Origin: Paraburkholderia flagellata
GTDB lineage: Bacteria; Pseudomonadota; Gammaproteobacteria; Burkholderiales; Burkholderiaceae
Direction of reading: 5' to 3'
NCBI RefSeq assembly: GCF_021390645.1
Contig: NZ_JAJEJT010000002.1
Location: 186,001 to 250,000 of the forward strand
DNA: 64,000 nt
Part shown: positions 16,570-26,005 of the stretch, piece after piece
Numbering within the stretch: position 1 is the stretch's first letter
How the letters are laid out: each line of letters begins with the position of its first letter
Translations under genes and position numbers: made by a program
Notes under the pieces: generated by a model
Seen by the model: only the letters and a program-made list of their open reading frames with translations
What the model was told of the DNA's origin: nothing
Databases searched by the model: none

Positions 16570-19500
16570 GAGCTTTCTCCTTCGCGAACGGCCGCATTCA
16601 CAGCGGCGGGCAACGGACCAACGGGCGTTTCCTCTGCGTCGAGCCAGTCGACGTTCTTCATCTTGCGCACGATGAGGAATTCATCGCGGTTCGAGCCGAC
16701 TGTGCCGTAGTAATTGAAGCCGTAAGCGAGTTGCGCGTAGCCGCCGATCATGTGTGTCGGCTTGAGCGAAATGCGCGTGACCGAGTTGTGAATGCCGCCG
16801 CGCGTGCCCGTTATTTCGGAGCCCGGCGTATTTACGATCTTTTCCTGCGCGTGGTACATCATCACCATGCCGCGCGGAATGCGCTGGCTCACCACGGCGC
16901 GCGCGCAGAGCGCACCGTTCGCGTTGAAGCATTCGATCCAGTCGTTGTCGACTATGCCGATTTGCGCCGCGTCCTTCTCCGAAATCCACACGATCGGGCC
17001 GCCGCGCGAGAGCGTGAGCATCAGCAAGTTATCGGTGTAGGTGCTGTGAATGCCCCACTTCTGGTGTGGCGTGATGAAGTTGAGCGCCAGCTCGGGATTG
17101 CCGTTCGAGCGTGTGCCGGCCATCTTCTCGTAGCTGCCCGTGTCGATCGGCGGCTTGTAGACGCATAGCGCCTCGCCGAAGTCGCGCATCCACGCGTGGT
17201 CCTGATAGAGCTGCTGGCGGCCGCTCAGCGTGCGCCAGGGGATCAGCTCGTGCACGTTCGTGTAGCCCGCGTTGTACGACACGTGCTCCGACTCGATGCC
17301 GCTCCACGTGGGCGACGAAATGATCTTGCGCGGCTGCGCCTGGATATCGCGGAAGCGAATCTTTTCGTCGGCGCGGGCGTCGGCGAGATGCGCGTGTTCG
17401 ATGCCCGTGAACTTCGAGAGCGCTTCCCACGCCTTCTTCGCAACGGCACCGTTCGTCTCGGGTGCGAGCGAGAGAATCGTTTCCGCGGCGTCGAGCGCGG
17501 TCTCGATGCGCGGCCGGCCTTTCGCGTCGCCGGCATCTTCGGATTGATCGCGATAGTTCAGCGCGCCGAGTTCGTGCACTTCCTCCTCGGTATTCCAGCT
17601 AATGCCCTTGCCGCCGTTGCCGAGCTTGTCCATCAGCGGCCCGAGCGACGTGAAGCGGTGATACGTCTCGGGGTAATTGCGCTCGAGCGTGACCACGGCC
17701 GGCATGGTTTTGCCCGGAATCGGCTCGCATTCGCCGCGCTTCCAGTCATCCACGCCGAAGGGCTGCGCGAGCTCGCCCGCGGCGTCGTGCGCGATGGGCG
17801 TGAGCACCACGTCGCGCTCCACGCCGAGATGGCCGACGCTCAGCTCGGAAAAACGCTTCGCGATGGCCTTGAAGATTTCCCAGTCGCTGCGCGCTTGCCA
17901 CGCCGGATCCACGGCGGCGGAGAGCGGGTGAATGAACGGGTGCATGTCGGACGTGTTCATGTCGTCTTTCTCGTACCACGTGGCCGTAGGCAGCACGATG
18001 TCCGAGTACATGCAGGTGGTGGACATGCGGAAGTCGAGCGTGCAGAGCAGGTCGAGCTTGCCCTGGGGCGCGTCCTCATGCCAGACGACTTCTTCGGGAC
18101 GCGGCACGCCGTCCTTCACCACTTCCTCGCCCTGCACACCGTTCGTTGTGCCAAGCAGATGCTTGAGGAAGTATTCATGCCCCTTGCCCGACGAGCCGAG
18201 CAGGTTCGAGCGCCATACGAAGAGGTTGCGCGGGAATACGGCCGGATTGTCCGGGTCCTCGCAGGCGAGCTTGAGGCTGCCGTCCTTCAGGCGGCGCGCG
18301 ACTTCGGCGCCGGCTTTCGCGGGGTCTTCGAGCGAGCGGCCCAGCTCCAGCGGATTGCCCGCGAGTTGCGGTGCGGAAGGCAGCCAGCCCATGCGCTCGG
18401 CGCGCACGTTGTAGTCGATCGGCGCGCCGTGGTAGTCGGCCTTGTTCGCGAGCGGCGAAAGCAGGTCCGTGGGGTTCATCGGGTCGTAGCGCCACTGGTC
18501 GGTGTGCGCGTAGAAGAACGATGTGGCGTTCATCTGGCGCGGCGGCCGGTTCCAGTCGAGCGCGAACGCGAGCGCGGTCCAGCCTGTTTGCGGGCGCAGC
18601 TTTTCCTGGCCCACGTAATGCGACCAGCCGCCACCGGACTTGCCGACGCAGCCGCACATCACGAGCATGTTGATGATGGCGCGATACGCCATGTCCATGT
18701 GGAACCAGTGATTGATGCCTGCGCCGATGATGACCATCGAGCGGCCTTCGGTCTTGTCGGCGTTCTCGGCAAACTGCCGCGCGACGTTGATGACGTCTGC
18801 GCGCTTTACGCCCGTAATCGCTTCCTGCCACGCGGGCGTGTAGGGCACGTCATCGTCGTAGCTATGCGCGAGGTCCCTGCCGCCCAGGCCTTGATCGAGC
18901 CCGTAGTTCGCCACGAAGAGATCGTAGACGGTAGCCACGAGCCGCTCGCCCGCGGCCGTCGCCACGCGCCGCACGCCAATGCGGCGGCTCAGCACCGGCC
19001 CGTGCGAGGTGTGCGGGAAATGCGGATGCGCGACGTTGCCGAAGTAGGGGAACAGCACGTCCACCACATCGTCGTGCTTTTCAACGAGCGAGAGCGCTGG
19101 CTTGAGCGGCGCGCCATTGACGCCTTCCTCGCGCAGGTTCCACTTGCCGCGATCGGCGCCTTCCTGCTGGCCCCAGCGAAAGCCCACCGAGCCGAGCGGC
19201 ACCGCGAACTCGTTGGTCGCGCTGTCGATCACTACGGTTTTCCACTCGGGGTTGTTGTCCTGCGCGAGTGCGCCGTCAAAGTCGGACGCGCGCAGATAGC
19301 GGTCGGGCACGTACTGGCCGTCGCGCTCGACGAGCGTGACAAGACAGGACATGTCGGTGAAACGGCTGCAATAGTCGGCGAAATAGGCGCTCTTGCCGGC
19401 GAGGTGATACTCCTTGAGGATCACGTGGCCCATGGCGAGCGCGAGCGCCGCGTCGGTGCCTTGCTTGGGATGCAGCCAGATGTCGCCGAACTTCGCGCCT

Positions 19501-20357
19501 TCGGCGTAGTCGGGGAAGATCGAAACGATCTTCGCGCCGCGATAGCGCGCTTCCACCATGAAGTGCGCGTCGGGCGTGCGCGTTTGCGGCACGTTCGACC
19601 CCCACATCACGATGAACGACGAGTTGTACCAGTCGGCGGACTCGGGCACGTCGGTCTGCTCGCCCCACGTTTGCGGCGAGGCAGGCGGCAGGTCGCAGTA
19701 CCAGTCGTAGAACGACAGGCACACGCCGCCGATGAGCGAGAGATAGCGCGAGCCGGCTGCGTACGACACCATCGACATCGCGGGAATGGGCGAGAAGCCG
19801 ATTACGCGGTCGGGGCCATGACGCTTGATGGTGTGCACGTTCGCGGCGGCCGCGATTTCAAGCACTTCGCTCCAGTCTGCACGCACGAAGCCGCCAAGAC
19901 CGCGACGCGTTTGATAACTTTTGCGCGCGGCATCGTCATCGACAATGGCTGCCCACGCGGCGACGGGCTCGAGCGTGCGGCGCTTTTCGCGCCACAGCTT
20001 CACGAGCGCGCTGCGCACGAGCGGGTACTTGAGTCGATTGGCGCTGTAGAGATACCACGAATAAGACGCACCGCGCGAGCAGCCACGCGGTTCGTGGTTG
20101 GGCATGTCGGGGCGCGTGCGCGGATAGTCGGTTTGCTGCGTTTCCCACGCGACAATGCCGCCCTTCACATAGATCTTCCACGAGCATGAGCCCGTGCAAT
20201 TCACGCCGTGTGTGGAGCGCACGATCTTGTCGTGCTGCCAGCGTGTACGGTACGCCTCCTCCCATTTTCGGTCTTCGTCTGTGACGGCGCCGTGACCGTC
20301 CGCGAATTGTGTTCGTGCCGCTGTGAAGTAACGCAGACGATCCAGAAAATGGCTCAT
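16566..20357 (-). CDS. narG: Respiratory nitrate reductase alpha subunit (Mo-bisMGD)
   Basis: Catalytic subunit that reduces nitrate to nitrite at the cytoplasmic face of the membrane during anaerobic respiration. It has 1263 aa, against ~1247 in E. coli. The N-terminal FS0 cluster motif is intact with His50, Cys54, Cys58 and Cys93 (HGVNCTGSC; GCSRG). The molybdenum ligand Asp is at residue 222 (WYCDLP), exactly as in E. coli NarG. Start: the ATG at 20357 (MSHFLDRLRYF) matches the family N-terminus and has a GGAG site; the frame extends 11 codons further but without need. It heads the operon narGHJI-parvulin-narK. No narXL regulators are present nearby. Confidence 0.97.
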   Translation of the reverse strand: MSHFLDRLRYFTAARTQFADGHGAVTDEDRKWEEAYRTRWQHDKIVRSTHGVNCTGSCSWKIYVKGGIVAWETQQTDYPRTRPDMPNHEPRGCSRGASYSWYLYSANRLKYPLVRSALVKLWREKRRTLEPVAAWAAIVDDDAARKSYQTRRGLGGFVRADWSEVLEIAAAANVHTIKRHGPDRVIGFSPIPAMSMVSYAAGSRYLSLIGGVCLSFYDWYCDLPPASPQTWGEQTDVPESADWYNSSFIVMWGSNVPQTRTPDAHFMVEARYRGAKIVSIFPDYAEGAKFGDIWLHPKQGTDAALALAMGHVILKEYHLAGKSAYFADYCSRFTDMSCLVTLVERDGQYVPDRYLRASDFDGALAQDNNPEWKTVVIDSATNEFAVPLGSVGFRWGQQEGADRGKWNLREEGVNGAPLKPALSLVEKHDDVVDVLFPYFGNVAHPHFPHTSHGPVLSRRIGVRRVATAAGERLVATVYDLFVANYGLDQGLGGRDLAHSYDDDVPYTPAWQEAITGVKRADVINVARQFAENADKTEGRSMVIIGAGINHWFHMDMAYRAIINMLVMCGCVGKSGGGWSHYVGQEKLRPQTGWTALAFALDWNRPPRQMNATSFFYAHTDQWRYDPMNPTDLLSPLANKADYHGAPIDYNVRAERMGWLPSAPQLAGNPLELGRSLEDPAKAGAEVARRLKDGSLKLACEDPDNPAVFPRNLFVWRSNLLGSSGKGHEYFLKHLLGTTNGVQGEEVVKDGVPRPEEVVWHEDAPQGKLDLLCTLDFRMSTTCMYSDIVLPTATWYEKDDMNTSDMHPFIHPLSAAVDPAWQARSDWEIFKAIAKRFSELSVGHLGVERDVVLTPIAHDAAGELAQPFGVDDWKRGECEPIPGKTMPAVVTLERNYPETYHRFTSLGPLMDKLGNGGKGISWNTEEEVHELGALNYRDQSEDAGDAKGRPRIETALDAAETILSLAPETNGAVAKKAWEALSKFTGIEHAHLADARADEKIRFRDIQAQPRKIISSPTWSGIESEHVSYNAGYTNVHELIPWRTLSGRQQLYQDHAWMRDFGEALCVYKPPIDTGSYEKMAGTRSNGNPELALNFITPHQKWGIHSTYTDNLLMLTLSRGGPIVWISEKDAAQIGIVDNDWIECFNANGALCARAVVSQRIPRGMVMMYHAQEKIVNTPGSEITGTRGGIHNSVTRISLKPTHMIGGYAQLAYGFNYYGTVGSNRDEFLIVRKMKNVDWLDAEETPVGPLPAAVNAAVREGESS

Positions 20358-20842
20358 AACATCTCCAGCTTGTGTGTGCGTCGGGGACACCCGTATTTAA
20401 GAGTAGGGGCAAGAAGATGTAAAGGGGATGAATGTAATCTAATTCGACGTATTTGCACGGACATATCGATTTTCGCAATATTTGTCGAAAAAATGACGAA
20501 ATGTCGGTTATGCAGAACGCACGTTGTCGTATGGATATGTTCGAAAACGATTTATGTTTTAAAGCTTCCTTTCGGCGAAGGAAAGCCCATGATTTCATGG
20601 GTGAATCGATCGATTGAACAGTGCGTGACCGTTTCTCGATTGTGATGTCGAGCAGGAAGCGAGTCGTAAATCAAAGTGAAAAAAATGTCTGACTTTTTGT
20701 AATTGGCTGAGATTTACGCTGCGGTAATACGTCGCTGTGCGTCAATTTGCGCGATCGGTGCGTGCGCACGAATCCGGAATGACTATTCCCGCTCGTTTCA
20801 CGAGCCAGGCATGGTTCAACACGCGTGATCGCGTAATATGGT
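20358..20842. promoter_or_regulatory. Leader and promoter region of the nar operon
   Basis: An AT-rich 485-bp interval with no credible gene. It should hold the oxygen- and nitrate-controlled nar promoter. I looked for a canonical FNR/Anr box (TTGAT-N4-ATCAA) and found no good match, only isolated half-sites such as AATCAA near 20669. Two palindromes are clear: CCCATGA-TT-TCATGGG (20586-20601) and AATCGATCGATT (20604-20615), side by side about 230-260 bp upstream of narG. Their role is unknown. The distal end overlaps a 27-bp tandem repeat at the XRE gene stop. Confidence 0.5.
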
Positions 20843-20864
20843 TCAACACGCGTGATCGCGTAAT
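20811..20864. repeat. Perfect 27-bp tandem duplication at the XRE gene stop
   Basis: Two exact head-to-tail copies (20811-20837 and 20838-20864), each beginning ATGGTTCAACACGCG. The copy inside the gene encodes the last residues (LRDHAC) and stop codon. The other copy lies just past the stop. It therefore duplicates the gene's 3' end without changing the protein. Confidence 0.85.
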
Positions 20865-21673
20865 GCCTGCGCCGTTTGCGGATCGGCGGGAAAGAACGCT
20901 TCGATTGCCAGCTCGGAAAGCGTGATGTCGACTGGTGTGCCGAACACGGTGGTCGTGCTGTAGAACGCCAGTTCGCCAAGCACTGTGCGCACGCGCAGCG
21001 GCACGGCAATGTGATGCGCGATCGGCTCGGCGCCCGCATTCACTACGCCCGGCGGCGTGGGATACGACGCGAGTTCCTCGTGCAGCGCGGCGAGCGCGGG
21101 GTCGGCGCTCGCATCGATCTGACGTTGCAGGCGCGTCAGCAGATGCGCTCGCCACGCGTGCCAGTTGACGATGCGCGGCGCCATGCCCTCGGGATGCAGC
21201 GAAAGGCGCAGTGCATTGATGGGCGCGGCGAGCAGCGCAGGCGATGAGTCGCCGATGAGCGGCGCGAGCGCGCCGTTCGTCGCGACGATATTCCAGTGGC
21301 GGTCCACGGCTACGGCGGGATAGGGCTCGTGCCCACGCAGCACGAGATCGACCGCCTCGCGCGCGGCGGCGAGCTGCGGGTCGTCGAGCGCGCGCTCGCG
21401 ATAGAGCGGCGCGTAGCCCGCCGCCACCAGCAGCGCGTTGCGCTCGCGCAGCGGCACATCGAGTTGCTCCGCGAGATGCATGACCATCTCGCGGCTGGGC
21501 AGCGCGCGGCCCGACTCGACGAAGCTCAAATGGCGCGTCGAAATCTCGGCTTCGGTGGCGAGCAGCAGCTGGCTCATGCGCCGGCGCATGCGCCAATCGC
21601 GCAGCATCTCGCCGACGCTGCGGCGCACAGTGCCGGACGGCGCGGCCGGGACAATGGAAGCGAGCGTGTTCAT
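20843..21673 (-). CDS. XRE-family regulator with MmyB-like ligand domain
   Basis: A 276-aa transcriptional regulator: N-terminal lambda-repressor type HTH (about residues 18-75; MRRRMSQLLLATEAEISTRHLS, ESGRALPSREMVMHLAEQL) and a C-terminal MmyB-like, PAS-related domain (about 105-270; AVDRHWNIVATNGALAPLIG). MmyB-type regulators bind fatty-acid-like ligands in characterised members. The target is unknown here. The ATG at 21673 starts the family sequence; the open frame runs on upstream but is not conserved-looking. A close paralogue lies at 40050-40895. A divergent 53-aa membrane protein gene begins 198 bp away. Confidence 0.87.
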   Translation of the reverse strand: MNTLASIVPAAPSGTVRRSVGEMLRDWRMRRRMSQLLLATEAEISTRHLSFVESGRALPSREMVMHLAEQLDVPLRERNALLVAAGYAPLYRERALDDPQLAAAREAVDLVLRGHEPYPAVAVDRHWNIVATNGALAPLIGDSSPALLAAPINALRLSLHPEGMAPRIVNWHAWRAHLLTRLQRQIDASADPALAALHEELASYPTPPGVVNAGAEPIAHHIAVPLRVRTVLGELAFYSTTTVFGTPVDITLSELAIEAFFPADPQTAQALRDHAC

Positions 21674-21871
21674 GCCGCCGATTCTAGCGAAATGCGTGGT
21701 CGAAGCGATTACGTATGAGGTAAAGATGCGGTCTGGCGTTGCCGACAACGGATATATGAAAACCTTGGGTTTATGTCCCTGCTGCATTCGTGGACGACGT
21801 TTACCGTGTGCCGCGCTATCGCCTAGAATGAAAAATCTCACGAACTGTGGCGTCGCGCAGAGGAGACTGCC

Positions 21872-22033
21872 ATGAGGGAAACCGTTGTTGCTTATCTGCT
21901 CGGACCAGGCGTCATGTTACTGGTGTGCGCGGCCATGTGGGCCGTGTCGCGCCGCAGCAGGGGCACGCTCGAGGCGCGCCTGACTCGCTGGCTCGACGCG
22001 CATCGGCCGCACGGCATGCATCACAAGCATTGA
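21872..22033 (+). CDS. Small single-helix membrane protein
   Basis: An unrecognised 53-aa protein. It starts at ATG 21872 with a strong AGGAGA site six bases upstream, which is the main reason to believe it. Residues ~5-25 (VVAYLLGPGVMLLVCAAMWAV) form one hydrophobic helix, followed by a basic, His-rich tail (RRSRGTLEARLTRW ... HGMHHKH). The topology suggests N-out or membrane-anchored with a cytoplasmic basic tail. It is divergent from the XRE regulator and may be its target, but no function can be given. Confidence 0.6.
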   Translation: MRETVVAYLLGPGVMLLVCAAMWAVSRRSRGTLEARLTRWLDAHRPHGMHHKH

Positions 22034-22266
22034 GCGTGCCAGCATCGCGGCGGTTTGCGCGATGTGTCATTGCATCGCGAGCGGATTGCCGCGGTGGCTG
22101 TCAGGTAAATTCCATAGCATTCCGAATTAATTTCCGGGTAAGTCTGCTTCGCTCCAGCGCTCGGTGCGCCCTTCTGCGTACGGCCTCGTCTGCCATTCCT
22201 GCATCAATTCGAGGGAACTGACCGTGCGCCTCGCGGTCATTCCGATATTGCATACCGGAGCCCTCC

Positions 22267-22701
22267 ATGACCCGACCCGCCGATTCCTTCATCATCTTCA
22301 TCGCTCGCCTCGCGCTCGCCATTCTGTTTCTCTGGGGCGGTGCCATGAAGCTGCTGGGATACGCGGGGTTCGTCGGCTACCTGCACTCGAAGGGCGTGCC
22401 ATATGCCTCGTATGGCGCAATCGCGGCGACTGCAATCGAACTGCTCGGCGGCATTGCGCTCGTGCTGGGCGTGCGCACGCGCCCGGTTGCGTTCCTGCTG
22501 GCCGTGTACGCTATTGTCACGGCGATACTTGGCCATGACTTCTGGAACGTGACCCAGGCCGCGGCGCAACAAGATGCGGTCATTCACTTCTGGAAGAACG
22601 TGGCGATCGCGGGCGGTTTCCTGCTGCTGACGGTGACGGGCGCGGGACGTGCTTCCATTGATGGCATGCGCGCGCCGCGCGGCGGCGGCCTGCGAGGCTG
22701 A
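22267..22701 (+). CDS. DoxX-family membrane protein
   Basis: A 144-aa inner-membrane protein with four hydrophobic helices. The family pattern is seen: RLALAILFLWGGAMKLLGY at the first helix, GVPYASYGAIAATAIELLGGIALVLG in the second/third, and HFWKNVAIAGGFLLL near the end. DoxX relatives in proteobacteria are mostly uncharacterised, and some are linked to redox or thiol stress. It is followed 70 bp later by an unknown small gene on the same strand. The ATG at 22267 has a GGAG site. Confidence 0.88.
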   Translation: MTRPADSFIIFIARLALAILFLWGGAMKLLGYAGFVGYLHSKGVPYASYGAIAATAIELLGGIALVLGVRTRPVAFLLAVYAIVTAILGHDFWNVTQAAAQQDAVIHFWKNVAIAGGFLLLTVTGAGRASIDGMRAPRGGGLRG

Positions 22702-22771
22702 CGCCTTTGCATGGCGAGGCGCGAGTGTCGAATCACAACCACCGGGCAACCGGGTGTAGAGGGAGCAGGCC

Positions 22772-23041
22772 TTGATACAGAACTTCGACTTCAACGTGGC
22801 AGGCAAGACCGAGCAGTTCTGCGCGAGTCTTGCGGAAGACGGCACGCGGCGCGTGTTCATCAGCTACGCGGATTCCGCGAAGACGCTGGTGATCCTCGAC
22901 GCCACCGGGCTCATCGGCGCGCTCAAGGCAGAGCTCGAAGAGCCCGACCAGCTGATTGCTCACGCCATCCGCAAGGCGCAGAACGATGGCTTGATCGCCC
23001 GCGCGATCGACTCCGGCGCGATTCAGGAGGCGTCGCTGTAG
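22772..23041 (+). CDS. Conserved-looking hypothetical protein, 89 aa
   Basis: An unrecognised small acidic soluble protein. The start is a TTG at 22772 preceded by GGGAGCAGG. Predicted fold is mixed: N-terminal strands (FDFNVAGKTEQFCASL, RRVFISYADSAKTLVILDA) and a C-terminal helix (PDQLIAHAIRKAQNDGLIARAI). No motif names a function. It follows the DoxX gene by 70 bp and is convergent with the MFS gene at 23106. Codon use is normal for the window. Confidence 0.6.
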   Translation: MIQNFDFNVAGKTEQFCASLAEDGTRRVFISYADSAKTLVILDATGLIGALKAELEEPDQLIAHAIRKAQNDGLIARAIDSGAIQEASL

Positions 23042-23105
23042 TTTGGCACTGTAGTTTGGCGCCGCAGTACGTCACCAGAGTTCGCCACCTCAATTCGCCA
23101 TTGCA

Positions 23106-24575
23106 TCAGCGCGATTCCGATTCGTTCATCCGCGCCGGCGTGACACGGCGCGCGCCCGCATGCGCGGGATCGGTTTTCACGAACCACGCGAGCCCGGCCG
23201 CCGTGAGCAGGAGCGCCGTCGAGACCGCGGTTTCCGCACGCAGGCCGGCCACCACCTGCGCCGCGCCCGCGCCGCCCGCGAGCGCACCGAACGCCGCCAC
23301 TCCCACCGCACCGCCTGCCTGACGCGCCGTATTGAGCAGCGCCGAGGCCGTGCCCGCGCGCGCCGGCTCGACCGAGGAGAGCACGGCCGTCGTCATCGCC
23401 GGCACGGCGAGGCCCATGCCCGAGGGAATCAGCAGGAAGCCGGGCAGCACGAAGGCGAGCGGCGTCGAGGCGTCCACGCCGGTCAGCAGCGCGTAGCCGG
23501 CACCCGCGATCAGCGCGCCGACGATCATCGGCCGACGGGTGCCGTAATGCGCCACCACATGGCCGCTCACGATGTTCGAGAGCAGGAACCCGCCGGTGAG
23601 CGGAATGAACGCGAGGCCCGCCTGCAACGGCGTTTCGCCCCGCGCATGCTGCAGGTAAAGCGCGAGCACGAACACGGTGCCGTAGTACGTCAGATTGACG
23701 CAGATACCGAACAGCACCGCCGCGCTGAACGTGCGGTTGCGCAGCATGGCGAGCGGCACCATGGGATCGCGTGTGCGCGCTTCGAGCGAGACGAACGCAA
23801 AACCCGCCACGAGCGCGAGCGCAAAGCCGCCCGCCACGGCCCAGTGCACGAAGCCGAGCGGCCGCCATTCGATTACGGCGCCCGTAAAAGCCGTGAGCGC
23901 CACGATGGCGAGCAGCTGGCCGCGCACGTCGAGGCTGCGCACGGCGCTCGCGCTGGCGGCGTTGGAATCGCGCGCCTGGCGGCGCGGCGCAGGAATCCAC
24001 GCAAGGGTGGCCCAAAGTCCGGCTGCGCACAGTGGCAGGTTGACGAGGAAAATGCTGCGCCAGCCGAACGCCGCGATCAGCAGGCCGCCCGCCACCGGGC
24101 CGGCGGCGATCGAAATGGCGCCCGCTGCGGTCCAGAAGCCCACGGCGCGTGCCCTGAGCCCGCGGTCGTGGCGGCACGCTTCATTGAGCAGCGCGAGCGA
24201 GTTGGGCAGCATGGCCGCCGCGCCCGCGCCCTGCACCGCGCGGGCGGCGATCAGCATGGCAGGATTGGCAGCAAGCCCGCAGGCCAGCGAGGCGAACGCG
24301 AACACGACGAGACCGGCGGCGTACAGTCGGCGCGCGCCGTAGCGGTCGCCGAGCACGCCGCCCGAGAGCATCAGCACCGCGAAGGCGAGCGTGTAGGCGT
24401 CGACGATCCATTGCAGGCCCGCGACGTTCGCATGGAGATCGTTTGCGACACGCGCGAGCGCGATATTGACGATGGTGACGTCGAGCTGCGTGACGACGAA
24501 CCCAATGCTGACGGTTGCGACGATACGCGTGAGCGCGGGCGTGAAACGGACGGGGGTGGGGTGTGAGGTATTCAT
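23106..24575 (-). CDS. MFS transporter, DHA2 (14-helix) drug-efflux type
   Basis: A 489-aa inner-membrane transporter of the drug:H+ antiporter-2 family. The helix-1 motif TQLDVTIVNIALARVANDL is diagnostic (motif D1). The loop 2-3 motif GDRYGARRLY and the helix-5 antiporter motif WTAAGAISIAAGPVAGG are present. The start ATG at 24575 gives the family-type N-terminus. The same frame is open through the upstream transporter region, but that is a shadow. There are no clear SD bases. No adaptor (EmrA) or regulator gene is attached. The substrate is unknown. Confidence 0.88.
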   Translation of the reverse strand: MNTSHPTPVRFTPALTRIVATVSIGFVVTQLDVTIVNIALARVANDLHANVAGLQWIVDAYTLAFAVLMLSGGVLGDRYGARRLYAAGLVVFAFASLACGLAANPAMLIAARAVQGAGAAAMLPNSLALLNEACRHDRGLRARAVGFWTAAGAISIAAGPVAGGLLIAAFGWRSIFLVNLPLCAAGLWATLAWIPAPRRQARDSNAASASAVRSLDVRGQLLAIVALTAFTGAVIEWRPLGFVHWAVAGGFALALVAGFAFVSLEARTRDPMVPLAMLRNRTFSAAVLFGICVNLTYYGTVFVLALYLQHARGETPLQAGLAFIPLTGGFLLSNIVSGHVVAHYGTRRPMIVGALIAGAGYALLTGVDASTPLAFVLPGFLLIPSGMGLAVPAMTTAVLSSVEPARAGTASALLNTARQAGGAVGVAAFGALAGGAGAAQVVAGLRAETAVSTALLLTAAGLAWFVKTDPAHAGARRVTPARMNESESR

Positions 24576-24600
24576 GCGCCCATGGTAGGGCGCTCGCCGG

Positions 24601-24634
24601 CTTCGACGTTTCAGCGCGAGGTGAATCGTCGAAG
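24601..24634. promoter_or_regulatory. Inverted repeat upstream of the DHA2 transporter gene
   Basis: Perfect 8-bp arms CTTCGACG (24601-24608) and CGTCGAAG (24627-24634), 18-nt spacer, 26 bp upstream of the transporter start. It could be an operator or a leader hairpin. Confidence 0.35.
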
Positions 24635-24672
24635 CCGCCGGCAAAAATGGTGCCGGACCACAGGCGGGCGTC

Positions 24673-24695
24673 CAGTGTGCATTCAGAGCACACTG
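24673..24695 (-). terminator. Hairpin after the MHS transporter gene
   Basis: Perfect 8-bp stem CAGTGTGC / GCACACTG with a 7-nt loop, starting 9 bp past the stop of the minus-strand MHS gene. No T run follows, so it is a weak or factor-assisted terminator, or an RNA-stabilising hairpin. Confidence 0.4.
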
Positions 24696-24703
24696 AGGCG
24701 CAC

Positions 24704-26005
24704 TTACTGCTCCCGATGCGTGTCCTTGAAGAACAGCGTCGTGATCGCGCCGAGCACGCAAATCGCGGCCACATAGTAAGTGGGCGCGAGCGGCGCGGAC
24801 TTCATCAGCAGCGCGACGACGATCGGCGTGAGGCCGCCGAACACGGCGTACGCTACGTTGTACGAGAACGAGATGCCCGAGAAGCGCACCACGGGCGGGA
24901 ACGCGTTCACCATCACGTACGGCACCGCGCCGATCGTGCCGACCAGCAGCCCGCAGAGCGCATAGAGCGGCATGAGCATCGAGGTGTCCACGGCGATCTG
25001 GCGGAACAGCACATAGTACGAGATCGCGAGCGCAATGCCGCCGATGGCCAGCACGCGGCGCGCACCGAAGCGGTCCGCGAGCGCGCCCGCGCTCACGCAG
25101 CCCACCGTCAGGAAGAGCGTCGCCACGCAGTTCGCGAGCAGCGACGTGGTGGCGTCGAGATGAAACTGCTTCTGCAGCAGCGGCGGCGTCATCAGGATCA
25201 CGACGACGATGGCGGCCGAAAGCATCCATGTGAGCAGCATCGAGACGATCACGGCGCGGCCATGGTCGCGCAGCACGGCCTTGAGCGGAATTTCGTCGGC
25301 GAGCGACTTGCGCGCCTTCATCTCCGCGAACACGGGCGTTTCGTGCAGCCACTGGCGCAGATACACCGAGAACATGCCGAACAGGCCGCCAATCAGGAAC
25401 GGAATGCGCCAGGCATACGCGGAGATATCGCTCGGGGCGTAGTGATGATTGACGGCCGCGGCGATCAGCGAGCCGAGCAGGATGCCGAACGTGAGGCCCG
25501 CCGTGAGCGTGCCGCACGCATAGCCGATATGGCGGCGCGGCACGTGCTCGGAGACGAACACCCATGCGCCCGGCACCTCGCCGCCCACGGCTGCGCCCTG
25601 GAGCACGCGCAGCGCAAGCAGCAGCACGGGCGCGAACACGCCGATTGTCGCGTAGGTGGGCAGGCAGCCCATGGCGAGCGTGGGCAGCGCCATCAGCAGC
25701 ACGGAGAGCGTGAACATGCGCTTGCGGCCGAGCAGGTCGCCGAAGTGCGCCATGACGATGCCGCCGAGCGGTCGCGCGAGGTAGCCCGCCGCGAAGATGC
25801 CGAAGGTCTGCAACTGGCGCAGCCAGTCGGGAATCGTTGCGGGGAAGAACAACTGGCCGATAGCCGGCGCGAAGAACACGAAGATGATGAAGTCGTAGAA
25901 CTCGAGGGCGCCGCCGAGTGCGGCGAGCCCGAGCGTCTTGTAGTCGCTGCGGGTGAGCGCGCGCGCAGCGGCAGGCGTGCGCACGCCAATGTCTGTTGCT
26001 TGCAT
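24704..26005 (-). CDS. MFS transporter, metabolite:H+ symporter (MHS) family
   Basis: A 433-aa inner-membrane importer of the MHS branch (ProP, KgtP, ShiA, citrate and dicarboxylate carriers). Diagnostic wording: ALGGALEFYDFIIFVFFA in helix 1, GDLLGRKRMF in loop 2-3, LRVLQGAAVGGEVPGAWVF in helix 4 and ETPVF after helix 6. The middle cytoplasmic loop (about 225-250) is typical in size. A helix-1 Glu-Phe-Tyr-Asp is common in organic-acid importers. No catabolic genes flank it, so the substrate is open. Its leader contains a repeated TATGTA element (26029-26047). Confidence 0.88.
   Translation of the reverse strand: MQATDIGVRTPAAARALTRSDYKTLGLAALGGALEFYDFIIFVFFAPAIGQLFFPATIPDWLRQLQTFGIFAAGYLARPLGGIVMAHFGDLLGRKRMFTLSVLLMALPTLAMGCLPTYATIGVFAPVLLLALRVLQGAAVGGEVPGAWVFVSEHVPRRHIGYACGTLTAGLTFGILLGSLIAAAVNHHYAPSDISAYAWRIPFLIGGLFGMFSVYLRQWLHETPVFAEMKARKSLADEIPLKAVLRDHGRAVIVSMLLTWMLSAAIVVVILMTPPLLQKQFHLDATTSLLANCVATLFLTVGCVSAGALADRFGARRVLAIGGIALAISYYVLFRQIAVDTSMLMPLYALCGLLVGTIGAVPYVMVNAFPPVVRFSGISFSYNVAYAVFGGLTPIVVALLMKSAPLAPTYYVAAICVLGAITTLFFKDTHREQ

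Noticed and set aside
17196..20189. 997-aa open frame opposite narG
   Set aside because: High-GC mirror frame. It is full of Arg/His/Ala, has no domain and lies wholly opposite a certain gene.
20358..20842. FNR/Anr site for the nar operon
   Set aside because: Only half-sites were seen; none comes close to TTGAT-N4-ATCAA, so I do not list one.
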